The notes under the pieces: model-generated | Database searches by the model: none | Seen by the model: only the letters and a program-made list of their open reading frames with translations | What the model was told of the DNA's origin: nothing | Shown: positions 7,841 to 13,377 of the stretch, piece by piece | Numbering within the stretch: the stretch's first letter is position 1 | Layout of the letters: each line of letters begins with the position of its first letter | DNA from: CAIXMG01 sp964550225 | GTDB taxonomy: Bacteria; Patescibacteriota; Minisyncoccia; Phycocordibacterales; UBA1006 | DNA: 21,080 bases | Direction of reading: 5' to 3' | NCBI GenBank assembly: GCA_964550225.1 | Contig: CAZJXT010000004.1 | Location: forward strand, 1-21,080 | Position numbers and translations under genes: made by a program

Positions 7841-8599
7841 TTACTTTTCTGCAAAAAATGCATCGATTTGTTCTCGAAAAGGGTCAAATAATGGATTTTC
7901 ATACCAGGACTTTTCTTTGAATTTTCCAATATTTAATGCTTTCATAGTTTCTTCTCCGACAATACCATCATGATATTTCAAGCCATGTTTTTTTTGAAAA
8001 TCAATAACAGCATCTTTGACCTCTTTATCAAAAACACCATCAATTGATACTTGATACCCTTGTTCAAAAAGAGCGTCTTGCAATGTTTTTACATAGTATG
8101 CATCTTTGGCAAATTCTCCTTCGCCCGCACCTATGCGCAACGTTTTAGGGAAATCTTTCAATGGATACTCTTGTTCAAAGATAGCATCTTCTTTTGAAAT
8201 CTCTTTTTTTTGATTTACTTCATTAAGAAATTTTTCTGAATCATTATTTTTTAAATACTCTTCCCGAGGTTTTAAGTAAACAATTTTCAAATGCACCAAA
8301 GGTTTTCCCTTACGTAAAATTGCTGGAAAATAACCGGAGTCATTTTTTGCGATACAAAATAAATCTGATGATAATACCAACTCTGACTTACCATCTTTAT
8401 CAATCAGCCCCATGCATTTAATCAGATGAATATAGGACTGTGCATTGCTGTCCATTTCAAAATACTGATGCAATTTTAAATCTTTTCGAAATGTTGTAAG
8501 GGCACCCTTGCCTGCACGAGGAGTTGTTTGTTTTAAAATCTCCATATTTCCAACGGTAAAAAGAGTTGCTAATACTGCAATAAGTAGCTTTGTTTTCAT
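7841..8599 (-). CDS. Exported peptidoglycan-binding-domain protein
   Basis: 252-aa protein with an N-terminal signal sequence (MKTKLLIAVLATLFTVG) and no lipobox. The middle (about 30-140) is charged and not recognised. The C-terminal part (about 168-222) fits a PG_binding_1 fold: a LQDALFEQGY helix, then DGVFDKEVKDAVIDFQKKHG and DGIVGEETMKAL, the usual D-G-x-x-G-x-x-T pattern seen twice. It probably anchors to or senses the cell wall; no catalytic domain is visible. It is a single-gene unit with a consensus promoter (8638-8665) and its own terminator. The leader is about 32 nt and strongly A-rich, with no clear Shine-Dalgarno sequence. Confidence 0.85.
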   Translation of the reverse strand: MKTKLLIAVLATLFTVGNMEILKQTTPRAGKGALTTFRKDLKLHQYFEMDSNAQSYIHLIKCMGLIDKDGKSELVLSSDLFCIAKNDSGYFPAILRKGKPLVHLKIVYLKPREEYLKNNDSEKFLNEVNQKKEISKEDAIFEQEYPLKDFPKTLRIGAGEGEFAKDAYYVKTLQDALFEQGYQVSIDGVFDKEVKDAVIDFQKKHGLKYHDGIVGEETMKALNIGKFKEKSWYENPLFDPFREQIDAFFAEK

Positions 8600-8637
8600 A
8601 GTTTTCTCGATTTTATTCTTTTTTAAAAATTTTTTTT

Positions 8638-8665
8638 ATTATATCATATATGCTATATGTGTCAA
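8638..8665 (-). promoter_or_regulatory. Consensus sigma-70 promoter
   Basis: Minus strand TTGACA (8665-8660), 16-bp spacer, extended -10 TGA-TATAAT (hexamer 8643-8638). Both hexamers are perfect, so this should be one of the strongest promoters in the window. Start about 8631. The -35 lies 5 bp after the DEAD-box terminator. Confidence 0.85.
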
Positions 8666-8670
8666 ATATA

Positions 8671-8700
8671 AAAACCATCTTTGGTACCAAAGATGGTTTT
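8671..8700 (-). terminator. Terminator of the DEAD-box helicase gene
   Basis: A 30-bp perfect palindrome: AAAACCATCTTTG, central GTAC, CAAAGATGGTTTT, followed by TATATTT on the minus strand. It lies 7 bp beyond the stop at 8708. In effect a 13-bp stem with a tight 4-nt loop. Confidence 0.85.
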
Positions 8701-8707
8701 TATATTT

Positions 8708-10021
8708 TTATACAAATGTAAGAGCAACTCCTTTTTTATCTCCTCGCCCTGTTCGTCCAATTCGATGAACATAGGTATCGTATGATTGAGGAATTTCATA
8801 GTTGATCACATGAGTCACCCCAGAAATATCAAGCCCTCGAGCAGCAACATCTGTCGCAATAAGAATTTGATTTTTCCCTGTTGCAAATGATGCAAGTGCT
8901 CGTTGTCGTTCATTATGACGCTTATCACCATGAATCGCTTCAGCTTTGAAACCTCGAGATTGTAAATCATTTTCAAGTCGATCCACAGCTCGTTTCGTTT
9001 CTGCAAAAACAAGTACTTTTGAAAAATCTGGAGACTTGAGCAATTCACACAAAATATCTAATTTCTTAGTTTTATCTTGTACACGAACTACATCTTGATC
9101 TACGTTTTTAGAAGTATCTCGAGTTTTTACAGAAATTTTTACCGGGTTTCGCAAAAATTCATGAACGAGTTTTTCAATAGCGGGTGCCATCGTTGCCGAG
9201 AATAATAACATCTGACGTTCTAATGGAATATGTCGCAAGAAATGACGCACATCATCGATGAATCCCATATCGAGCATTCGATCTGCCTCATCGAGAATTA
9301 CTGTTGAGACATTTGAAATATTTAATTTCTTTCGCTCAAGAAGATCTTTGAGTCGTCCTGGAGTACCAATTACAATATTATGATTCTTTTCAAGACTCAT
9401 GATTTGAGCTCGAATAGGCGCACCCCCTACACAGGTTACATTAAAGATTGCAAGACCTTTTGCAAGTTCAATACATTCTTTTTGAATTTGAATCGCAAGC
9501 TCTCGAGTAGGAGTAATGATAATTGCTTTATGTTTTTTATCCTTCAAAATTTTATTCAGTGTAGGAATAAGAAACGCTGCTGTTTTACCAGTTCCAGTAT
9601 TTGCAAGACCAATAATATCGCGCCCTTCTAATGCTAATGGTACGGTTTGATCTTGAATAGGACTTGGGATAATAAATCCTCGTTTTGCAATATTTTCTTT
9701 TACCTTAACATCCAGTTTAAAATCACTGAATGTATGATCTGGCGTATAAACTTCTTCAACAACTGTAGTTGCACGATTAATAAATCGAGAAACATCAATG
9801 TGTTCTCCTGAAAATTTTTTACCTCGCCCTCCTTGATTACGAGACCCTCTTGCAAAACCACCCCCTCGTCCTGAAAATGATTTACGAGCAAATGATGAGC
9901 CTGATGATGTTGGTCGAGATGATGGTTTCCCACCAAAACGTTTTGGCGCTGATGAAGCACCTCGCCGAGGTTTTTTAGAATCATAAAGATCCTTAATCGG
10001 CGTATTCGATAATGTATACAT
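8708..10021 (-). CDS. DEAD-box ATP-dependent RNA helicase
   Basis: Unwinds RNA duplexes, probably in ribosome assembly or cold adaptation. About 437 aa from the ATG at 10021. Residues 17-70 are a basic, low-complexity S/R/G-rich tail with RG repeats (for example GRGGGFARGSR). The core follows: Q motif PSPIQ (Gln about 123), ANTGTGKT (140-147), PTRELA, TPGRL, DEAD (244-247), SAT (275-277), ARGLDI and HRIGRTGR (from 419). The RG tail is N-terminal, whereas most bacterial relatives carry it at the C-terminus, and the protein ends soon after motif VI. An upstream ATG at 10066 would extend into the structured leader; I reject it. Its terminator is a perfect palindrome. Confidence 0.93.
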   Translation of the reverse strand: MYTLSNTPIKDLYDSKKPRRGASSAPKRFGGKPSSRPTSSGSSFARKSFSGRGGGFARGSRNQGGRGKKFSGEHIDVSRFINRATTVVEEVYTPDHTFSDFKLDVKVKENIAKRGFIIPSPIQDQTVPLALEGRDIIGLANTGTGKTAAFLIPTLNKILKDKKHKAIIITPTRELAIQIQKECIELAKGLAIFNVTCVGGAPIRAQIMSLEKNHNIVIGTPGRLKDLLERKKLNISNVSTVILDEADRMLDMGFIDDVRHFLRHIPLERQMLLFSATMAPAIEKLVHEFLRNPVKISVKTRDTSKNVDQDVVRVQDKTKKLDILCELLKSPDFSKVLVFAETKRAVDRLENDLQSRGFKAEAIHGDKRHNERQRALASFATGKNQILIATDVAARGLDISGVTHVINYEIPQSYDTYVHRIGRTGRGDKKGVALTFV

Positions 10022-10202
10022 ACTAAAAATAGCGGGCCTTAAGGACATATGCCTGACCCAAGTCACGATAATAATAAAGTGTGACCATATTCGTCACTTC
10101 ACCCTTCCTTGTCCTGCAATAATAACGCGTGGGCAGGTCTTTCAAAAGAACCCTTAGGTTCGCCTGTGGATGTATAAAACATCTCCAAATAAGAGAAAAA
10201 TA
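10022..10202 (-). ncRNA. Structured leader / candidate ncRNA upstream of the DEAD-box gene
   Basis: A stretch of about 180 nt, visibly GC-richer than its flanks, with dense pairing potential. GAACC/GGTTC (10148-10161) closes a 4-nt loop. GTGAC/GTCAC (10081-10097) forms a hairpin, but the same GTGAC can instead pair with GTCAC at 10062-10066. GCAGG (10133-10137) can pair with CCTGC (10113-10117), or as TGGGCAGG with the bulged CCTGACCCA (10052-10060). AGGACA (10042-10047) pairs with TGTCCT (10110-10115). Such mutually exclusive pairings suggest a switching leader or a separate small RNA. I looked for RNase P, tmRNA, SRP and 6S signatures and saw none. Minus strand is assumed from the neighbouring gene. 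A 61-codon ORF here is unlikely to be real. Confidence 0.45.
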
Positions 10203-10230
10203 ACGCATTTGTACAATAGCACAAATACGT
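10190..10230 (-). terminator. Possible terminator after the GAPDH / small-ORF unit
   Basis: Minus strand ACGTATTTGT (10230-10221), 8-nt loop, ACAAATGCGT (10212-10203), then TATTTTTCTC. It is a 10-bp stem with one G.U that pairs only in minus-strand RNA. The same DNA can be read as a promoter (TTGCTA, 17 bp, TGC-TATTGT in the loop) for the structured leader, so the role is uncertain. Confidence 0.45.
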
Positions 10231-10251
10231 CATTTTAGCAAGTTTTTACTT

Positions 10252-10425
10252 TTAGACAGCCTCCTTTACATCAAAACCTCTTTGTTTTGTATCTGAATTA
10301 GATTCTACTTTCTCTTCATGAAATTCTTTCTCTGTGACTTGGGTAGAATTAAACTCTTCATTAAAAGGAAATTTCTCTGGAATATCATCGTACTCTGTCA
10401 AATTAACAAAATTTGGTTCTTTCAT
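10252..10425 (-). CDS. Small acidic protein, 57 aa, unknown
   Basis: An ORF of 57 codons beginning MKEPNFVNLTEYDDIPEKF and ending FDVKEAV, stop TAA. It is rich in E, D, K and N with no hydrophobic segment and no cysteine, so it is probably a small soluble or disordered protein. The ATG lies 30 bp after the GAPDH stop on the same strand, which suggests co-transcription. The spacer is extremely AT-rich, and TATAAT sits 3 nt before the ATG, too close for a leaderless start there. I do not recognise the family. Amino-acid composition and position argue for a real gene, but homologues would be needed. Confidence 0.55.
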   Translation of the reverse strand: MKEPNFVNLTEYDDIPEKFPFNEEFNSTQVTEKEFHEEKVESNSDTKQRGFDVKEAV

Positions 10426-10455
10426 ATAATTATAAATTAAATTTGAATTTTTAAT

Positions 10456-11496
10456 TTATTTAATACTCAATCCAGTCTTCACAACGTGCTCGACAAGGGT
10501 TGCCGTATACCCCCACTCGTTATCATACCAAGCTAAAACCTTAACGAGATTTCCACCAACGACGCGTGTCATCGCAAGATCAGCAATTGATGCGTGTGTA
10601 TTCCCGAGAATATCACTTGAAACAAGAGGTTCATCAGTTACTGCAAAAACATCTTTCCATTGATTAGATTGTGCTGCAGTTTTCAAAATCTGGTTTACTT
10701 CTTCTGCGGTTGTATCTCGTTTTGCAATAAAGGTCACATCTACAATTGATCCTGCAGGTACCGGGACTCGTAATGAAATTCCATCAAACAATCCCGCGAG
10801 TTTTGGATAAGCTTGAGCAACGGCAATCGCAGCACCTGTTGAGCTTGGAACAATATTTTGTGCTGCAGCACGACCTTCTCGTAAATCTTTTTTACTTGGA
10901 CCATCAACCAACGCCTGTGATGCGGTATATCCATGAGTTGTAGAAAGCACTGCTTTTTCAATTCCAATAGCAGCATCCAAAATTCCAATCAATGGTGATG
11001 CTGAGTTTGTGGTACATGATGCATTACTGGTCACATCACATGTTCCAAATTTTTCTTCGTTTACTCCTAATAAAATAGTTTCTCCTGATACTCCTACATC
11101 TTCACCTTGTTTCGCGGGTGCGGAAATAACTACCTTTTTAGCACCACCTTTCAAGTGCGCAGCGGCTTTGTCATAGGTTGTAAATAATCCAGTCGATTCA
11201 ACCACCACATCAACCGATACGCTTGCCCAAGGAATTTCTGCAGGATCTTTTACTGCAAATACAGGAATCTTTTTACCACCAACCACAATGTTTGTTCCGT
11301 CGATAGAAACACTGATTCCCCAGTTGCGATACACCGTGTCGTATTTTAAGAGATAAGCCAACGATTCAAGTGAACCTAAATCATTGATTCCTACAATTTC
11401 AATGTCATCCCGTTCCCAAGCCTGTTTCAAAAACGCGCGCCCAATCCGACCAAACCCATTAATACCTACTTTTACCTTTTTCTTGCTAAATATCAT
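10456..11496 (-). CDS. gap: Glyceraldehyde-3-phosphate dehydrogenase, type I
   Basis: Oxidises and phosphorylates glyceraldehyde-3-phosphate in glycolysis. 346 aa. The Rossmann motif GINGFGRIGR spans 11-20, and D39 in GINDLGS is the acidic residue that favours NAD over NADP. The catalytic C161 lies in SNASCTTN, H188 in STTHGYTASQ, and WYDNEWGY closes the C-terminal region. Length is slightly above the usual 330-340 aa because of a few N-terminal residues (MIFSKKK). An extended -10 (TGATATAAT, 11505-11513) ends 8 nt before the ATG, so the transcript should be leaderless or nearly so. A 57-codon ORF follows 30 bp downstream. Confidence 0.97.
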   Translation of the reverse strand: MIFSKKKVKVGINGFGRIGRAFLKQAWERDDIEIVGINDLGSLESLAYLLKYDTVYRNWGISVSIDGTNIVVGGKKIPVFAVKDPAEIPWASVSVDVVVESTGLFTTYDKAAAHLKGGAKKVVISAPAKQGEDVGVSGETILLGVNEEKFGTCDVTSNASCTTNSASPLIGILDAAIGIEKAVLSTTHGYTASQALVDGPSKKDLREGRAAAQNIVPSSTGAAIAVAQAYPKLAGLFDGISLRVPVPAGSIVDVTFIAKRDTTAEEVNQILKTAAQSNQWKDVFAVTDEPLVSSDILGNTHASIADLAMTRVVGGNLVKVLAWYDNEWGYTATLVEHVVKTGLSIK

Positions 11497-11504
11497 ATGG
11501 AATT

Positions 11505-11513
11505 ATTATATCA
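11505..11513 (-). promoter_or_regulatory. Extended -10 promoter of gap
   Basis: Minus-strand TGA-TATAAT (hexamer 11510-11505) ends 8 nt before the gap ATG. A weak -35, TTGTCG (11534-11529), lies 18 bp upstream and overlaps the possible terminator of the preceding gene. Confidence 0.7.
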
Positions 11514-11522
11514 CTTGGTACT

Positions 11523-11542
11523 AAAAAACGACAATTACGCCG
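11523..11542 (-). terminator. Weak terminator after the 11535-11834 gene
   Basis: Minus strand CGGC (11542-11539), 6-nt loop containing the stop codon, GTCG (11532-11529), then six T. Only four pairs, one of them G.U, so efficiency is doubtful. Confidence 0.35.
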
Positions 11543-11834
11543 CTTTTTGAGATTTATTCAATTCTATGAATTCTTTGATTTGTTCGGTATTTCTGTAATT
11601 AATAATATCTGGCTTTTTAGAATCCCAAAACGTAAGCGGGAATCCTACTTCTCGATTAATTTCGTCAACAATTCCTCGTGCACCCTTATTGCGATTTCCA
11701 TACTCTTTTAAATATCCTTGATAGATATCAAGATAATTAGGATTATTCAAATACTCCTGCGCCTTTTGCACAGGATCTTTTCCTGATTCTTTTTTAAAAA
11801 ACATTTCTACCTGTTTTCCTGGTTCTTGTATCAT
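11535..11834 (-). CDS. Hypothetical protein, 99 aa
   Basis: Not recognised. Small, soluble, charged, with aromatic residues concentrated in the middle (YLDIYQGYLKEYG, about 34-46) and FPLTFWDSKKPDIINY (from about 66). It probably forms a compact alpha-helical domain. There is no signal peptide, membrane segment or cysteine. It has one of the clearest promoters in the window: TTGTCA, 17 bp, TATAAT, then 6 nt to the ATG, so the transcript should start at the A of ATG. It lies upstream of gap on the same strand, with a weak terminator between, so partial read-through into gap is likely. Confidence 0.75.
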   Translation of the reverse strand: MIQEPGKQVEMFFKKESGKDPVQKAQEYLNNPNYLDIYQGYLKEYGNRNKGARGIVDEINREVGFPLTFWDSKKPDIINYRNTEQIKEFIELNKSQKAA

Positions 11835-11840
11835 GATGTA

Positions 11841-11869
11841 ATTATATCAATTTATATACCTTTTGACAA
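11841..11869 (-). promoter_or_regulatory. Leaderless promoter of the 99-aa gene
   Basis: Minus strand TTGTCA (11869-11864), 17-bp spacer, TGA-TATAAT (hexamer 11846-11841), 6 nt, ATG. It overlaps the -35 of the divergent promoter for the 42-aa gene. Confidence 0.8.
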
Positions 11870-11890
11870 AAAATATACAGCTGTTATTCT
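11863..11890 (+). promoter_or_regulatory. Divergent promoter of the 42-aa membrane peptide
   Basis: TTGACA (11863-11868), 16-bp spacer, extended -10 TGT-TATTCT (hexamer 11885-11890). Predicted start about 11897, giving a 6-nt leader before the ATG at 11903. Its -35 overlaps the -35 of the opposite promoter base for base. Confidence 0.65.
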
Positions 11891-11902
11891 AGAAAGAAAA
11901 AC

Positions 11903-12031
11903 ATGAAAGACACTCTGCATCCCGTACAAAAATTCATTTTAGATATTTTATTTACCATACTCATAATAAGTCTTTATATCAAAGACTATACCAAAAAGCA
12001 CTATCGAAAAATGAAAACACGTCTCACCTAA
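11903..12031 (+). CDS. Small single-span membrane peptide, 42 aa
   Basis: An ORF of 42 codons beginning MKDTLHPVQK, with one hydrophobic span at about residues 11-28 (FILDILFTILIISLYI) and a strongly basic tail (KKHYRKMKTRLT). By the positive-inside rule the tail is cytoplasmic. The match between a good promoter and the ATG supports expression. No family is recognised. Candidate roles such as a regulatory micropeptide or toxin-like peptide are guesses. The next terminator is at 12101, 70 bp downstream; the bases between hold no clear feature. Confidence 0.55.
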   Translation: MKDTLHPVQKFILDILFTILIISLYIKDYTKKHYRKMKTRLT

Positions 12032-12100
12032 TACGCACCCTTTTACTGAAAGAGCATTCTCCACACTTTAATACTACTTTTGACAGTTTGTAACTATTTC

Positions 12101-12132
12101 AAAAAAGCGAACAGAATTTGTTCGCTTTTTTT
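12101..12132 (+). terminator. Terminator in copy A
   Basis: GCGAACA (12107-12113), 5-nt loop, TGTTCGC (12119-12125), preceded by A6 and followed by T7. It is placed to end the 42-aa gene transcript and works in either direction. Confidence 0.85.
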
Positions 12133-12205
12133 ATTTTCCCAATTTCAATTTCTATTTCACGTACACCTCCCTCGCCCTCTTACAATATTTACATTTTTAC
12201 AAATC

Positions 12206-12234
12206 TTGACAATCACTCGATATCATGCTAATCT
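12206..12234 (+). promoter_or_regulatory. Promoter of cassette 1
   Basis: TTGACA (12206-12211), 17-bp spacer, extended -10 TGC-TAATCT (hexamer 12229-12234). Predicted start about 12241, right at the leader hairpin. Confidence 0.7.
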
Positions 12235-12243
12235 ATAACCAAA

Positions 12244-12268
12244 CACCACTGGCGATTTTGTTAGGGTG
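12244..12268 (+). promoter_or_regulatory. 5' stem-loop of cassette 1 leader
   Basis: CACC (12244-12247) pairs with GGTG (12265-12268), and CTGG (12249-12252) with TTAG (12261-12264) including two G.U pairs. The loop is 8 nt and one A is bulged. The inner stem differs from cassette 2 yet still pairs, which suggests selection on structure. Confidence 0.55.
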
Positions 12269-12285
12269 AAACTTAAACAAATCAA

Positions 12286-12666
12286 ATGAAAAACATCTTT
12301 TTTGTTTTAACGACATGTTTCTTAATTTCTTCATGCAAACCAACACTTCCCAAAAAGGACGAATTATTTAAAGGTCATGCCGAACAAGTAGAAAGCCATG
12401 TTGTACCAATCGCACCAATGGGTTCAGTAAATGTACACACTTGGCATTTCAAAGCTGTTGTAGATTCTGTTTCTGTAAAAAGCTCTACTGTAATAGTAAC
12501 TGCTTTATTAAAATCAGAACCTTGGGAGTTAAAATTAACCATACCTTATTCAGAAAATTACCCCGGGGCAAAAAAAGTTTTAAAAAGGGATACTGTTAAT
12601 GTACAAGGTATCAAATGGAGTGGAGAATACGAAGAAGGTTGGCATTTTTCAATTAATCCTCAATAG
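12286..12666 (+). CDS. Small lipoprotein, cassette 1
   Basis: 126-aa predicted lipoprotein. The N-terminus MKNIFFVLTTCFLISSCK is a type II signal peptide with lipobox LISSC, and C17 would be lipidated. The mature part is about 110 aa, beta-rich by residue pattern, with two tryptophan-containing stretches (VNVHTWHFKAVVDSV, IKWSGEYEEGWHFS). The function is unknown and I do not recognise the family. It is preceded by the conserved promoter and 5' stem-loop and followed 20 bp later by the copy B terminator. It is convergent to the helicase-nuclease gene and flanked on both sides by copies of that gene's tail. No Shine-Dalgarno sequence is evident in the A-rich leader. Confidence 0.75.
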   Translation: MKNIFFVLTTCFLISSCKPTLPKKDELFKGHAEQVESHVVPIAPMGSVNVHTWHFKAVVDSVSVKSSTVIVTALLKSEPWELKLTIPYSENYPGAKKVLKRDTVNVQGIKWSGEYEEGWHFSINPQ

Positions 12667-12683
12667 TAAACTCGTTGGGAAAA

Positions 12684-12717
12684 ACAAAAAGCGAACAGAA
12701 TTTGTTCGCTTTTTTTA
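12684..12717 (+). terminator. Terminator in copy B
   Basis: Same stem as copy A: GCGAACA (12691-12697), 5-nt loop, TGTTCGC (12703-12709), then T7. It ends the lipoprotein transcript. Confidence 0.88.
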
Positions 12718-12824
12718 TTTGGCAAATTTTAATTTGATACTACTTCACATACACATCCCTTGCCCTTTTACAATATTCACATTTTTACAAATCTTGACAA
12801 TCACTCGATATCATGCTAATCTAT
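12686..12824 (+). repeat. Cassette junction repeat, copy B
   Basis: Terminator and promoter segments match copy A exactly (12686-12720; 12779-12824). The stretch 12707-12747, which runs through the tail's stop codon, is identical over 41 nt to the real helicase 3' end (13303-13343). The tail copy (12740-12781) reads CEYCKRARDVYVK plus TAG on the minus strand. Copy B is therefore a mosaic of A-like and C-like sequence. Confidence 0.88.
12794..12822 (+). promoter_or_regulatory. Promoter of cassette 2
   Basis: TTGACA (12794-12799), 17-bp spacer, TGC-TAATCT (hexamer 12817-12822); identical to the cassette 1 promoter. Predicted start about 12829. Confidence 0.7.
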
Positions 12825-12831
12825 CCCCAAA

Positions 12832-12853
12832 CACCGCCAGTGTTGCTGGGGTG
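12832..12853 (+). promoter_or_regulatory. 5' stem-loop of cassette 2 leader
   Basis: CACC (12832-12835) with GGTG (12850-12853) and CCAG (12837-12840) with CTGG (12846-12849), 5-nt loop, one bulged G. An alternative fold pairs AACAC with GTGTT. It sits a few bases after the predicted +1. Confidence 0.6.
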
Positions 12854-12878
12854 AAATTTTTAAAACTAAAAACAACAT

Positions 12879-13271
12879 ATGAATATTAAAAGAATTCTTG
12901 TTATTGAGGATGATAAGCGAGAGCAGAATCTACTCAGAGATGCCTGCGAGTGTCTCAATCTATTACCACTATTCTTTATTCCGCAGAATTATGGACAGGC
13001 AGAGATGATTGATGACTTAAAGAAATTTATTGAAAACAATCAACCATTCGATATTGCATTGCTTGACTATCAGATTTGGGGTTACAAACAAGGAACTATT
13101 TTTGTTGATACACTCAAACAAAACAAGATTCCATTTGTTGGCTATTCTTCAATGTACACCTACAACTCTGAATTAGTAAAAGCGGGCGCAGTCACATTTG
13201 TCAACAAAGAAGGATTTGAAGTAAAAGATACTATTAAAAATATCGAATCCATTTTACAAAAATTATCTTAA
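12879..13271 (+). CDS. Stand-alone response-regulator receiver domain, cassette 2
   Basis: 130-aa CheY-like receiver with no output domain. RILVIEDDKREQ gives the acidic pocket (D11, D12). D63 in ALLDYQIWG is the phospho-acceptor. S90/S91 in VGYSSMYTY fill the switch Ser/Thr position, and K110 in TFVNKEG is the conserved lysine, so the phosphorylation machinery looks intact. The partner kinase is not in this window. It probably acts by protein-protein contact. It shares promoter and 5' stem-loop with the unrelated lipoprotein cassette, and is convergent with the helicase, with a bidirectional terminator between them. Confidence 0.88.
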   Translation: MNIKRILVIEDDKREQNLLRDACECLNLLPLFFIPQNYGQAEMIDDLKKFIENNQPFDIALLDYQIWGYKQGTIFVDTLKQNKIPFVGYSSMYTYNSELVKAGAVTFVNKEGFEVKDTIKNIESILQKLS

Positions 13272-13279
13272 TCGGATTC

Positions 13280-13311
13280 AAAAAAGCGAGTGCTTCAATC
13301 CTCGCTTTTTT
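13280..13311. terminator. Bidirectional terminator, receiver gene / helicase gene
   Basis: AAAAAAGCGAG (13280-13290), 10-nt loop, CTCGCTTTTTT (13301-13311). An A-tract and a T-tract flank the stem, so it can serve both convergent genes. The stem differs from copies A and B. Confidence 0.85.
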
Positions 13312-13377
13312 TATTTGGCAAATTTTAATTTGATACTACTTCAAATACAACTCTCTCGCCCTTTTGCAATACTCACA
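13303..13377 (-). repeat. Cassette junction repeat, copy C (intact helicase tail)
   Basis: The true 3' end of the helicase gene (CEYCKRARELYLK, stop TAG at 13336-13338) plus its downstream flank. 13303-13343 is identical to copy B. Compared with copies A and B the coding changes are mostly third-position or conservative. Confidence 0.85.

Larger units (their letters stand above)
12101..12236 (+). repeat. Cassette junction repeat, copy A
   Basis: Block with three parts. The terminator (12102-12136) is identical over 35 nt to copy B. A decayed tail of the helicase gene (12152-12193) reads CKYCKRAREVYVK plus TAG on the minus strand. A promoter segment (12191-12236) is identical over 46 nt to copy B. 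Reading upstream from the first Cys codon, a stop codon follows at once, so only the 14-codon tail is homologous. Confidence 0.85.

Noticed and set aside
10023..10208. 61-codon ORF on minus upstream of the DEAD-box gene
   Set aside because: It overlaps the densely paired leader, its residue composition is unlike the neighbours', and no promoter or ribosome site fits it.
10022..10251. RNase P RNA, tmRNA, SRP RNA or 6S RNA
   Set aside because: Conserved strings such as GAGGAAAGTC, the tmRNA ends and the GGAAGGAAGCA loop of SRP are absent, and the length is wrong for RNase P and tmRNA.
12599..12889. 96-codon plus-strand ORF across the copy B junction
   Set aside because: It runs through a strong terminator, a promoter and a leader hairpin, and overlaps the end of the lipoprotein gene in another frame.
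12101..13377. CRISPR array or integron attC array
   Set aside because: Only three repeats about 600 bp apart with genes between them; no GTTRRRY/RYYYAAC core sites and no integrase or cas gene in the window.
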